A stretch of DNA of 8,799 bases from Pseudomonadota bacterium (GCA_023394655.1 JAEXAG010000120.1:1-8799), one strand, 5' to 3'; shown: positions 1-8,725, counted from the stretch's first letter. Translations and numbers: made by a program. The notes: a model not told the origin generated them from the sequence alone.

Positions 1-177
1 GCGCACCACTTCGGTGCCCGCCTGCGCACGGGCATCGTCTGGATCAACACGTGGCTGCAGCGCGACCTGCGCACGCCCTTCGGCGGGATGGGACAATCGG
101 GGCTGGGCCGCGAGGGCGGGCTTGAAGCCATGCGCTTCTTCACCGAACCCCGCAACATCTGCATCGGCAACTTCTGA
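1..177 (+). CDS. Aldehyde dehydrogenase, C-terminal end (probable 2-aminomuconate 6-semialdehyde dehydrogenase), partial
   Basis: Only the last 58 residues are present; the start lies before the window. Frame 1 is open from base 1 to a TGA at 175-177. The peptide shows the conserved C-terminal block of NAD(P)-dependent aldehyde dehydrogenases: a GIVWINTW stretch, then RDLRTPFGGMGQSGLGREGG at about residues 21-40. The combination of NTW with RDLRTPFGG is, as I recall the family, typical of the hydroxymuconic/aminomuconic semialdehyde dehydrogenase branch. Because ACMSD and an aminomuconate-deaminase-like gene follow, the likely reaction is NAD+-dependent oxidation of 2-aminomuconate semialdehyde to 2-aminomuconate, in the cytosol. 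The catalytic Cys and Glu lie outside the window, so substrate identity rests on context and this short block. The next gene starts 19 bases downstream. Confidence 0.85.
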   Translation, partial: AHHFGARLRTGIVWINTWLQRDLRTPFGGMGQSGLGREGGLEAMRFFTEPRNICIGNF

Positions 178-196
178 AGGATCCCGCTTCGACCGC

Positions 197-859
197 ATGA
201 AAACCATCGACCGCCTGCTCGCCGACAACAAGACCTGGTCCGAACGCATCCAGCGCGAAGACCCGGGTTTCTTCGACCGCCTCTCCCGCCAGCAGGCGCC
301 GGAATACCTGTGGATCGGCTGCTCCGATTCGCGCGTGCCGGCCAACCAGATCATGAACATGGCGCCGGGCGAGGTCTTCGTCCACCGCAACATCGCCAAC
401 GTGGTCGTGCATACCGATCTCAACTGCCTTTCCGTGATCCAGTACGCGGTGGACGTGCTGAAGGTCAAGCACATCCTGGTGGTGGGCCACTACGGTTGCG
501 CGGGCGTGCTGGCCGGCCTGGACAAGCTGCGGCTGGGGTTGGTGGACAACTGGATCCGGCACGTGACCGACGTGGCCTTCAAGCACGAGACGGTGCTCGA
601 GGGCATGGACAGCCACGAGCTGCGCCATGACCGCCTGTGCGAGCTGAACGTGCTGGAGCAGGTCGCCAACGTGTGCAAGACCACCATCGTGCGCGATGCC
701 TGGGAGCGCGGCCAGGAGCTGGCGGTCCACGGCTGGGTCTACACCCTGCGCGACGGCCGCGTGCATGACCTGGGCATGGACGTGACCTGCCGCGAGGAGT
801 TCGCGCCCCAGTACGCGGCGGCGCTGGCGCGCATCAGCGTGGACCAGGAGGACCGCTGA
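197..859 (+). CDS. can: Beta-class carbonic anhydrase (Can type)
   Basis: A 220-residue zinc enzyme that interconverts CO2 and bicarbonate in the cytosol. The ATG at 197 is chosen because the protein then aligns end to end with E. coli Can, which is also 220 residues; the longer frame opening at 14 lies inside the upstream dehydrogenase gene. Zinc ligands fall at the E. coli positions: Cys42, His98 and Cys101, with the Asp44-Arg46 catalytic dyad in CSDSR and the second site in HYGC. A long well-conserved block (residues about 56-86, including HTDLNCLS) supports the assignment. An AAGGA sequence at 177-181 is the only visible ribosome-binding candidate and sits rather far (15 bases) from the ATG. 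The gene is embedded in a kynurenine-degradation operon. By inference it may hydrate CO2 released by ACMSD and a later decarboxylase, or be the cell's general carbonic anhydrase placed in this operon. Confidence 0.96.
   Translation: MKTIDRLLADNKTWSERIQREDPGFFDRLSRQQAPEYLWIGCSDSRVPANQIMNMAPGEVFVHRNIANVVVHTDLNCLSVIQYAVDVLKVKHILVVGHYGCAGVLAGLDKLRLGLVDNWIRHVTDVAFKHETVLEGMDSHELRHDRLCELNVLEQVANVCKTTIVRDAWERGQELAVHGWVYTLRDGRVHDLGMDVTCREEFAPQYAAALARISVDQEDR
846..851 (+). promoter_or_regulatory. Strong Shine-Dalgarno for the RidA-family gene, inside the end of can
   Basis: AGGAGG lies seven bases before the ATG at 859 and within the last codons of the carbonic anhydrase gene. It is the best ribosome-binding site in the operon and fixes the start at the TGATG overlap. 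Confidence 0.75.
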
Positions 860-1299
860 TGGACGCGAAGGACGCCATCCAGGCCAGCAGTGCCCCGAAA
901 CCGGTCGGCCGCTATCCGCACGCGCGCCGCGTCGGCAACCAGCTGTTCCTCTCCGGCGTCGGCCCGCGCGATCCGCTCGCCAACAGCGTGCCCGGCAACG
1001 TGCATGATGCCAATGGCCGGCTCGTCGGCCACGATATCGAAGCCCAGACCCGCGCGGTGTTCGCCAATGTCCGCGCGGTGCTTGAATCCAGCGGCGCGCG
1101 CTGGGAAGACCTGGTGGACGTCACCGTCTACCTGACCGACATGGCGCGCGATTTCCCCGCCTACAACGCGGTGTGGGCGGAGTTCTTCCCCGACATCGAA
1201 ACCGCACCCTGCCGGACCACGCTCGGCATCACCGCCCTGCCGACGCCCATCGCCATCGAATTGAAGTGCATCGCCGTCATCCCGGCGGATAAAACCTGA
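859..1299 (+). CDS. RidA (YjgF/YER057c/UK114) family protein, probable 2-aminomuconate deaminase
   Basis: A 146-residue single-domain protein. The start at 859 overlaps the carbonic anhydrase stop by one base (TGATG) and has a strong AGGAGG site. RidA-family marks are visible: an LFLSGVGP strand-loop at about residues 29-36, AVFANVRAVLESSGA at about 66-80, VDVTVYLTDM at 86-95, and APCRTTLG at 116-123. Arg119 corresponds to the family's conserved substrate-carboxylate-binding arginine, and Glu134 lies in the last strand. The loop VPGNVHDANGRLVG (about 44-57) makes it longer than generic RidA proteins (about 128 residues). 2-Aminomuconate deaminases of the nitrobenzoate/3-hydroxyanthranilate pathways (NbaF type) belong to this fold and are about this length. 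Placed between the semialdehyde dehydrogenase and HAO, it likely releases ammonia from 2-aminomuconate to give 4-oxalocrotonate. A generic enamine deaminase role is the alternative. Confidence 0.88.
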   Translation: MDAKDAIQASSAPKPVGRYPHARRVGNQLFLSGVGPRDPLANSVPGNVHDANGRLVGHDIEAQTRAVFANVRAVLESSGARWEDLVDVTVYLTDMARDFPAYNAVWAEFFPDIETAPCRTTLGITALPTPIAIELKCIAVIPADKT

Positions 1300-1331
1300 C
1301 TTCTCCACGCCATCGACCACGAGGTAGCGCC

Positions 1332-1880
1332 ATGCTTCCCCCTGCCTTCAGCCTGCAAGCCTGGATCGACGAGAACCGCCATCTCCTGAAGCCGCCGGTC
1401 GGCAACAAGACGATCGTGCAGGAGGATTTCATCGTGATGATCGTGGGCGGCCCGAATGCGCGCACCGATTACCACTGGGAGGAAGGCCCGGAATGGTTCT
1501 ACCAGCTCGAGGGCGAGATGGTGCTGCGGATCCAGGAGAAGGGGCAGCCGCGAGACATCCCGATCCGCGCCGGCGAGATCTTCTACCTGCCCCCGCGCAT
1601 ACCGCACTCGCCGCAGCGCATGGAGAACTCGGTCGGGCTGGTGATCGAGCGCAAGCGCCTGCCGCATGAAGAAGACGCCCTGATGTGGTTCTGCGTTGAA
1701 TGCAACCACAAGCTCTACGAGGAATTTTTCCACCTCAGGGACATCGAGCAGGATTTCTTCCGCGTGTTCGAGGCTTTCTACCGCAGCGAAGACCTGCGCA
1801 CCTGCAAGCGCTGCGGTACGCTGAACCCGCGACCGTCGCGTTACGAGATGGAAGCCGATTCGCGGGCGGACATCACCTGA
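1332..1880 (+). CDS. nbaC: 3-hydroxyanthranilate 3,4-dioxygenase
   Basis: A 182-residue cupin that opens the ring of 3-hydroxyanthranilate with O2 to give 2-amino-3-carboxymuconate semialdehyde, which can also cyclise to quinolinate. The cupin Fe(II) ligands are visible as His48 (in DYHWEEGPEWF), Glu54 and His92 (in PPRIPHSPQR). Arg44 and Arg96 match the substrate-binding arginines of the bacterial enzyme, and Glu106 in VIERKR is the probable catalytic-site glutamate. The bacterial-type C-terminal rubredoxin-like iron site is intact: Cys121-x-x-Cys124 and Cys158-x-x-Cys161. A GAGG at 1321-1324 lies seven bases before the ATG. The 32-base gap after the preceding gene is the largest in the operon. 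The stop overlaps the ACMSD start by one base. This gene is also called haaO or kynA-type HAO in other systems; the symbol follows the Pseudomonas nba nomenclature. Confidence 0.97.
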   Translation: MLPPAFSLQAWIDENRHLLKPPVGNKTIVQEDFIVMIVGGPNARTDYHWEEGPEWFYQLEGEMVLRIQEKGQPRDIPIRAGEIFYLPPRIPHSPQRMENSVGLVIERKRLPHEEDALMWFCVECNHKLYEEFFHLRDIEQDFFRVFEAFYRSEDLRTCKRCGTLNPRPSRYEMEADSRADIT

Positions 1881-2905
1881 TGCTCAAGATCGACACCCAC
1901 GCCCATTACCTGCCGCGCGATTGGCCGGACCTGGCCACGAAGTACGGCGATGCGCGCTTCCCGGTCATCCACCATGGCGAGGACGGCCGCTCGCGCATCT
2001 ATCGCGACGGCAAGTTCTTCCGGGAAATCTGGCCGAAGACCTGGGATCCGCAGATCCGCATCGACGAGTACGCCGGCTTCGGGGTGCAGGTGCAGGTGCT
2101 TTCGACGGTGCCGGTGATGTTCAGCTACTGGGCCAAGGCCAACCAGGCACTGGAACTGCACCGTGCGCTCAACGATCACATGGCCGAAACCGTACGCGAG
2201 CATCCGCGCCACTACGCGGGCATCGGCACGGTGCCGCTGCAATCGCCGCAATTGGCGATCCGCGAGCTGGAGCGCTGCATGGACGAGCTGGGCCTGCAGG
2301 GCGTGCAGATCGGTTCGCACCTGCACCTGCCCGATGGCGGCCATTGGAACCTGGACGCACCGGAGCTGTTCCCCTTCTTCGAAGCGGCGGCGGACCTGGG
2401 CGCCGCCATCCTCGTCCATCCCTGGGACATGATGGGCACCGAGACCATGCCGAAATACTGGCTGCCGTGGCTGGTGGGGATGCCGGCCGAACAGGCGCGC
2501 GCGGCCTGCAGCCTGGTGTTCGGCGGCGTGCTGGAACGCCTGCCCAAGCTGAAGATCTGCATGGCACATGGCGGCGGCAGCTTCCCCTACACCATCGGCC
2601 GCATCGAGCACGGCTTCCGCATGCGCCCGGATCTCGTCGCCACCGACAATTTCCGCAACCCGCGTGAATACCTGCATCGACTCTACTTCGACTCGTGGGT
2701 GGCGGACGATGCCGCGCTCCGCTATCTGCTGGACACCTGCGGCATCGACCGGGTGATGCTGGGCACGGACTATCCGTTCCCGCTCGGCGAGCAGACGCCG
2801 GGCGAAGGCATCGAGCGGCTGGGCTTGTCGGGAGCCGAGCAGGCGCGGCTCTACAGCGGTACCGCGCTGGAATGGCTGGGCCTGAGCGCCAGCCGCTTCA
2901 CCTGA
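1880..2905 (+). CDS. nbaD: 2-amino-3-carboxymuconate-6-semialdehyde decarboxylase (ACMSD)
   Basis: A 341-residue TIM-barrel amidohydrolase-superfamily decarboxylase. It removes CO2 from 2-amino-3-carboxymuconate semialdehyde, diverting it from spontaneous quinolinate formation towards complete degradation. The zinc-binding HxH is at His7/His9 (KIDTHAHYLP), the third ligand His180 is in LVHPWDMMG, catalytic His230 is in CMAHGGGSFPY, and Asp297 is in LGTDYPFPLG. Arg48 and Trp194 align by eye with the active-site Arg51 and Trp191 of the Pseudomonas enzyme. The length is normal for the family (about 335). The ATG at 1880 overlaps the HAO stop as TGATG; no strong Shine-Dalgarno is visible, so translation is probably coupled to HAO. 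A longer in-frame opening from 1700 lies inside HAO and is rejected because HxH normally sits at the extreme N-terminus. Confidence 0.97.
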   Translation: MLKIDTHAHYLPRDWPDLATKYGDARFPVIHHGEDGRSRIYRDGKFFREIWPKTWDPQIRIDEYAGFGVQVQVLSTVPVMFSYWAKANQALELHRALNDHMAETVREHPRHYAGIGTVPLQSPQLAIRELERCMDELGLQGVQIGSHLHLPDGGHWNLDAPELFPFFEAAADLGAAILVHPWDMMGTETMPKYWLPWLVGMPAEQARAACSLVFGGVLERLPKLKICMAHGGGSFPYTIGRIEHGFRMRPDLVATDNFRNPREYLHRLYFDSWVADDAALRYLLDTCGIDRVMLGTDYPFPLGEQTPGEGIERLGLSGAEQARLYSGTALEWLGLSASRFT

Positions 2906-2915
2906 GACACCGCCG

Positions 2916-3299
2916 ATGCCCCACGTCATCGTCCACTACAGCGCCAACCTCGACCGGCTCGACCCCGATGCCCTGCTCGCCGCCATCAACCGTGCGTTGC
3001 TCGACAGCGGCGAGTTCCGCGCGCTGGCGATCAAGAGCCGCGCGATGCGTCTCGATCACTTCCGCGTCGGCGAGTCCGGCCCGGACCACGGCTTCGTCCA
3101 CGCATCGCTGAAGATCCTGCCGGGACGCCCACTGGCGCTGCGGCAGGCAATCGCCGCCTCGGTACTCGCGGCCATGCAGGCGGCAACGGCGCGCCACGAA
3201 CTGCACTGCCAATTCTGTGTCGAGCTGGAAATGCTCGATGCGGATACCTACACCAAGGCCGAAATCGATGGCCGCCCTGCCCCGGAGCCCGTGCCATGA
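2916..3299 (+). CDS. 5-carboxymethyl-2-hydroxymuconate isomerase (CHMI)-like tautomerase
   Basis: A 127-residue MIF/4-oxalocrotonate tautomerase superfamily protein that resembles E. coli HpaF/HpcD (about 126 residues) along its length. It begins Met-Pro-His, so removal of Met exposes the catalytic N-terminal proline. Shared blocks are the PHVIVHYSANL strand at the start, IKSRAMRLDHF at about residues 39-49, and HGFVHASLKILPGRPL at about 58-73 (compare AFVHMTLKIGAGR in HpcD). No homoprotocatechuate genes are nearby. In this operon, an inferred role is to tautomerise 2-hydroxymuconate/4-oxalocrotonate after deamination, or an aminomuconate enamine-imine pair, in place of a 4-oxalocrotonate tautomerase. 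It starts 10 bases after ACMSD and overlaps kynureninase by 4 bases (ATGA). The fold and family are firm; the substrate is not. Confidence 0.88.
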   Translation: MPHVIVHYSANLDRLDPDALLAAINRALLDSGEFRALAIKSRAMRLDHFRVGESGPDHGFVHASLKILPGRPLALRQAIAASVLAAMQAATARHELHCQFCVELEMLDADTYTKAEIDGRPAPEPVP

Positions 3300-4570
3300 G
3301 CGATCCGTTTTCCCGCGAACACGCCCGCGCCCTGGATGAGGCCTGCGCCCTGCGCGCGTTCCGCGACGAGTTCTGGATTCCGCGTCACGAAGGCCGCGAG
3401 CAAGCCTATTTCGTCGGCAATTCGCTGGGCCTGCAGCCGAAGGGGGCGCGCGCGCATGTCGAGGAAGTGCTGGACAAGTGGCAGCACGAAGCGGTGGAAG
3501 GCCACTTCACCGGGCAGGCGCAGTGGATGCCCTACCACGAGCTTCTGCGCGACCCTCTGGCCGCGATCGTCGGGGCCGAGCCGCATGAAGTGGTGGCGAT
3601 GAACTCGCTCACCACCAACCTGCACCTGATGATGGTGAGCTTCTACCAGCCGACCATCGAGCGCACCGCCATCCTGATCGAGGCCGGCAGCTTTCCTTCC
3701 GACCGCTACGCGGTGGAATCTCAGCTGAAATACCGCGGCCTGCCACCCGAGCTGACCCTGATCGAAGTCGAGCCGGACCTGCCCGGCGGCCTGTTCTCGA
3801 TGGAAGCGATCGAACGCGCCATCGCCGAGAACGGCAAGCGGCTGGCGATGATCCTGTGGCCCGGCGTGCAGTACCGCACCGGCCAGGCCTTCGATCTCGA
3901 CGAGATCGCGCGCCTCGGCCACGCCGCCGGCGCCATCGTCGGTTTCGATCTGGCGCACGCGGTCGGCAACCTGCCGCTGGCCTTGCACGATTCCGGCGCG
4001 GACTTCGCCGTCTGGTGCCACTACAAGTACATGAACGCCGGGCCGGGCGCGGTGGCCGGCTGCTTCGTCCACGATCGCCACGCCCGCACCGAGCGCCCGC
4101 GCTTCGCCGGCTGGTGGGGCAACGACAAGCAGCAACGCTTCAGGATGGGGCCGGAGTTCAACCCGACGCCGGGTGCCGACGGCTGGCAGCTTTCGAACCC
4201 GCCGATCCTGGGCCTTGCGCCACTCCGGGCATCGGTCGATCAGTTCCAGCGCGCCGGCATGCAGGCCTTGCGGGAGAAATCCCTGCGCCTGACCGGCCAT
4301 CTCGAGCAGCTGATCGATGCCTGGCTCGCGGACGCCATCGAAATTGCCACCCCGCGCGATCCCTCGCAACGCGGCGCGCAATTGTCCTTGCGGGTGCGCG
4401 ATGGCCGCGATGCCGGTCGCGCGCTGTTCGAGCACCTGCAGGCCAACGGTGTGCTGGGCGATTGGCGCGAGCCGGACGTGATCCGCATCTCGCCCGCGCC
4501 GCTTTACAACAACCATCAGGACGTCCTGCGTTTCGCGCAGGTCGCCAGGGAGTGGGCCGATGGCCGCTGA
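3296..4570 (+). CDS. kynU: Kynureninase
   Basis: A 424-residue fold-type I PLP enzyme that cleaves 3-hydroxykynurenine (or kynurenine) to 3-hydroxyanthranilate (or anthranilate) and L-alanine in the cytosol. The PLP-binding lysine is Lys244 in the family-typical motif CHYKYMNAGPG. Asp218 in GFDLAHAVGN is the expected partner of the PLP pyridine nitrogen, with His221 beside it. Other kynureninase hallmarks are FVGNSLGLQP near residue 39, the WWGND segment, and the FNPTPGADGWQLSNPPI stretch in the C-terminal half. Length matches the family (about 415-465). The ATG overlaps the preceding stop as ATGA, with GGAG at 3284-3287 eight bases upstream. The kynurenine 3-monooxygenase gene begins 11 bases before its stop. 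Co-occurrence with KMO and HAO indicates that 3-hydroxykynurenine is the operative substrate here. Confidence 0.98.
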   Translation: MSDPFSREHARALDEACALRAFRDEFWIPRHEGREQAYFVGNSLGLQPKGARAHVEEVLDKWQHEAVEGHFTGQAQWMPYHELLRDPLAAIVGAEPHEVVAMNSLTTNLHLMMVSFYQPTIERTAILIEAGSFPSDRYAVESQLKYRGLPPELTLIEVEPDLPGGLFSMEAIERAIAENGKRLAMILWPGVQYRTGQAFDLDEIARLGHAAGAIVGFDLAHAVGNLPLALHDSGADFAVWCHYKYMNAGPGAVAGCFVHDRHARTERPRFAGWWGNDKQQRFRMGPEFNPTPGADGWQLSNPPILGLAPLRASVDQFQRAGMQALREKSLRLTGHLEQLIDAWLADAIEIATPRDPSQRGAQLSLRVRDGRDAGRALFEHLQANGVLGDWREPDVIRISPAPLYNNHQDVLRFAQVAREWADGR

Positions 4571-5909
4571 CCGCCACATCACCATCATCGGCGCCGGATT
4601 GGCCGGCGCACTGCTGGCCACCCTGCTGGCGCAACGCGGCTATCGCGTGCAGATGTTCGAGCGCCGCGGCGATCCGCGCATCGACGGCTATGCCGGAGGC
4701 CGCTCCATCAACATGGCCCTGGCCGAACGCGGGCTGGATGCCCTGCGCCGCGCCGGCGCGGATGCCGAAGTCCTGCGCCAGGCGGTGATGATGCGCGGGC
4801 GGATGGTGCATCCGCTCGGCGGCACCCCGCAGCTCCAGCGCTACGGCCGCGACGACAGCGAAGTGATCTGGTCGATCAACCGCGGCGAGCTCAACATCAC
4901 CCTGCTTGATGCCGCCGAAGCCGCCGGCGTCGAACTGGTGTTCGACCATGGCCTGGTCAGCGTCGATTTCGAGTCCGGCATCGCCATCCTCCATGACGCC
5001 CGCGGCCAGCCACGACGCCACGCGTTCAATGCCCTGCTCGGCTGCGACGGCGCCGGTTCCACCCTGCGCACGGAGATGGAAAAAGCCGCCTCGCTGGGAA
5101 GCCGCACCGACTGGCTCGGCCACGGCTACAAGGAGCTGGAGATTCCGCCGGGCTTCGATGGCGGCTTCCGGATCGAGCCGAACGCCCTGCACATCTGGCC
5201 GCGCGGGCGCTACATGTGCATCGCGCTGCCCAATGACGAGCGCACCTTCACCGTCACCCTGTTCATGCCCAACGAGGGCGGGCATCCCAGTTTCGAGACG
5301 ATCCGCAACGGCGATGAGGCGGAAGCATTCTTCGCGGCGGATTTCCCCGACGCGCTGCCGCTGATCCCGCGCCTGCGCGAGGATTTCGACCGCAACCCGA
5401 TCGGCAGCCTGGCCACCCTCTACCTCGACCGTTGGCATTACCGTGGCCAGGCGGTGCTGGTCGGTGACGCCGCCCACGCGATGGTGCCCTTCCATGGCCA
5501 GGGCATGAACTGCGCGTTCGAGGATTGCGTGGAATTGGCCGAGCGAATCGCCTCGGGCGTGCCGCTGGAAGAGGCATTCGCCGCCTACGAGGCCGAGCGC
5601 GCGCCGAACGCGCTGGCGATCCAGACCATGGCGCTGGAGAACTATCTGGAAATGCGCGACCACGTGGATGACGCGGACTACCTGCTGCAGCGCGCACTGG
5701 AACTGGAACTGGCGGAACGTCATCCCGAGCGCTTCGTGCCGCGCTACAGCATGGTCACCTTCATGCGGATTCCCTACGCGACCGCGTTCGAGCGCGGCAG
5801 GATCCAGCGCCAGCTGCTGGTCGAGGCCACGCTCGGAAAGACCACGCCGGAGGAAGTGGACCGCGATTGGCTGGACGCCGAGGTCATCCGCCGTCTGCCA
5901 CCACTCTGA
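4560..5909 (+). CDS. kmo: Kynurenine 3-monooxygenase
   Basis: A 449-residue FAD-dependent aromatic hydroxylase that uses NADPH and O2 to convert L-kynurenine to 3-hydroxykynurenine. The N-terminal dinucleotide-binding motif is IIGAGLAGALLA (Gly11, Gly13, Gly16), with Glu34 at the end of the second strand (FERRGDPR) for the FAD ribose. The second FAD motif GDAAHAMVPFHGQG begins at Gly302-Asp303. GGRSINMALAERG near residues 47-60 and the INRGELN segment near residue 108 are typical of KMO rather than of other group A hydroxylases. Length is normal for bacterial KMO. An AGGGAG at 4547-4552 lies seven bases before the ATG, inside the kynureninase end. This is the last gene of the operon although it acts first among the enzymes here; a hairpin follows within 10 bases of the stop. 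Confidence 0.97.
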   Translation: MAADRHITIIGAGLAGALLATLLAQRGYRVQMFERRGDPRIDGYAGGRSINMALAERGLDALRRAGADAEVLRQAVMMRGRMVHPLGGTPQLQRYGRDDSEVIWSINRGELNITLLDAAEAAGVELVFDHGLVSVDFESGIAILHDARGQPRRHAFNALLGCDGAGSTLRTEMEKAASLGSRTDWLGHGYKELEIPPGFDGGFRIEPNALHIWPRGRYMCIALPNDERTFTVTLFMPNEGGHPSFETIRNGDEAEAFFAADFPDALPLIPRLREDFDRNPIGSLATLYLDRWHYRGQAVLVGDAAHAMVPFHGQGMNCAFEDCVELAERIASGVPLEEAFAAYEAERAPNALAIQTMALENYLEMRDHVDDADYLLQRALELELAERHPERFVPRYSMVTFMRIPYATAFERGRIQRQLLVEATLGKTTPEEVDRDWLDAEVIRRLPPL

Positions 5910-5918
5910 CGAAACTTC

Positions 5919-5939
5919 ACCGGCCCGCGCGGGGCCGGT
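5919..5939. terminator. Hairpin between convergent kmo and gyrA, probable bidirectional terminator
   Basis: A perfect 8-base stem, ACCGGCCC (5919-5926) with GGGCCGGT (5932-5939), around a 5-base loop. It begins 9 bases after the kmo stop and ends 15 bases before the gyrA stop on the other strand. The stem is strong, but the following T content is poor on both strands (TTGCC on plus, GAAGTTTCG on minus), so termination efficiency is uncertain. The position between two converging genes is the main support. Confidence 0.7.
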
Positions 5940-5954
5940 TGCCTGCTGCTTGCG

Positions 5955-8561
<2,607 letters not shown>

Positions 8562-8565
8562 CGGG

Positions 8566-8570
8566 CTTCC
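8566..8570 (-). promoter_or_regulatory. Ribosome-binding site of gyrA
   Basis: GGAAG on the minus strand lies four bases before the ATG at 8561. It supports this start over the two upstream in-frame ATGs, which lack the conserved GyrA N-terminus. Confidence 0.55.
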
Positions 8571-8604
8571 GTGGTGTGGCGCGGTCATCCGCCGGATACC
8601 GCAC

Positions 8605-8635
8605 GTGCGCGGCCCGTTCCGGGGCCTGCCCGCAC
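8605..8635 (-). repeat. GC-rich hairpin in the gyrA leader
   Basis: Inverted repeat of two blocks: GTGCG (8605-8609) with CGCAC (8631-8635) outside, and GGCCC (8611-8615) with GGGCC (8622-8626) inside, leaving a six-base loop and small asymmetric bulges. If transcription starts near 8660 the structure sits in the 5' untranslated region, about 44 bases before the gyrA start codon. It could affect leader stability or translation. In such GC-rich DNA it could also be incidental. Confidence 0.4.
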
Positions 8636-8659
8636 GCACCCGACGGGGAGCGTTGACAA

Positions 8660-8680
8660 GACGTGAAATCTAACCACGTC
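8660..8680 (-). promoter_or_regulatory. Candidate gyrA promoter -10 region inside a 6-base inverted repeat
   Basis: On the minus strand TTAGATT (8667-8673) gives a partial -10 match (TAGATT, 4 of 6; or TTAGAT preceded by TGG, an extended -10 arrangement). No good -35 hexamer is seen 16-18 bases upstream. The element lies between the arms of an exact inverted repeat, GACGTG (8660-8665) and CACGTC (8675-8680), with a 9-base spacer. Such a layout could be an operator over the promoter. This region is also the start of the only AT-richer stretch upstream of gyrA, consistent with a promoter. Assignment is tentative. Confidence 0.35.
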
Positions 8681-8701
8681 AGGCCTTGGAAAGACAGTCG
8701 A

Positions 8702-8725
8702 AAACCCATTGAAAAACAAGGGTTT
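8702..8725. repeat. AT-rich inverted repeat upstream of gyrA, possible terminator of an upstream gene
   Basis: AAACCC (8702-8707) pairs with GGGTTT (8720-8725), and TTG (8709-8711) with CAA (8717-8719), around an AAAAA loop with one bulged A at 8708. Read on the minus strand the right arm ends GGGTTTT, a short U-run. It could therefore end transcription of a minus-strand gene entering from beyond base 8799, ahead of the gyrA promoter. The T-run is short and the upstream gene is not visible, so this is a suggestion only. Confidence 0.4.

Noticed and set aside
14..196. N-terminal extension of the carbonic anhydrase frame to 14
   Set aside because: It overlaps the dehydrogenase coding sequence in another frame, and Can homologues begin at the MKTID-like sequence encoded from 197.
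1841..2929. Minus-strand frame of 362 codons opposite ACMSD
   Set aside because: The plus strand encodes all ACMSD metal and catalytic residues; the antisense product has no family features.
3248..5723. Long minus-strand frames opposite kynU and kmo (457 and 521 codons)
   Set aside because: Antisense shadows of two well-identified enzymes; the codon-bias mirror explains the open frames.
8562..8639. Longer gyrA starts at 8588 or 8639
   Set aside because: They add 9 or 26 residues unlike any GyrA N-terminus, whereas the ATG at 8561 has a GGAAG site and yields the canonical N-terminus.
8653..8658. Perfect TTGACA on the plus strand
   Set aside because: No acceptable -10 hexamer 16-18 bases downstream, and it would drive transcription away from gyrA towards the window edge, where no plus-strand gene is visible.
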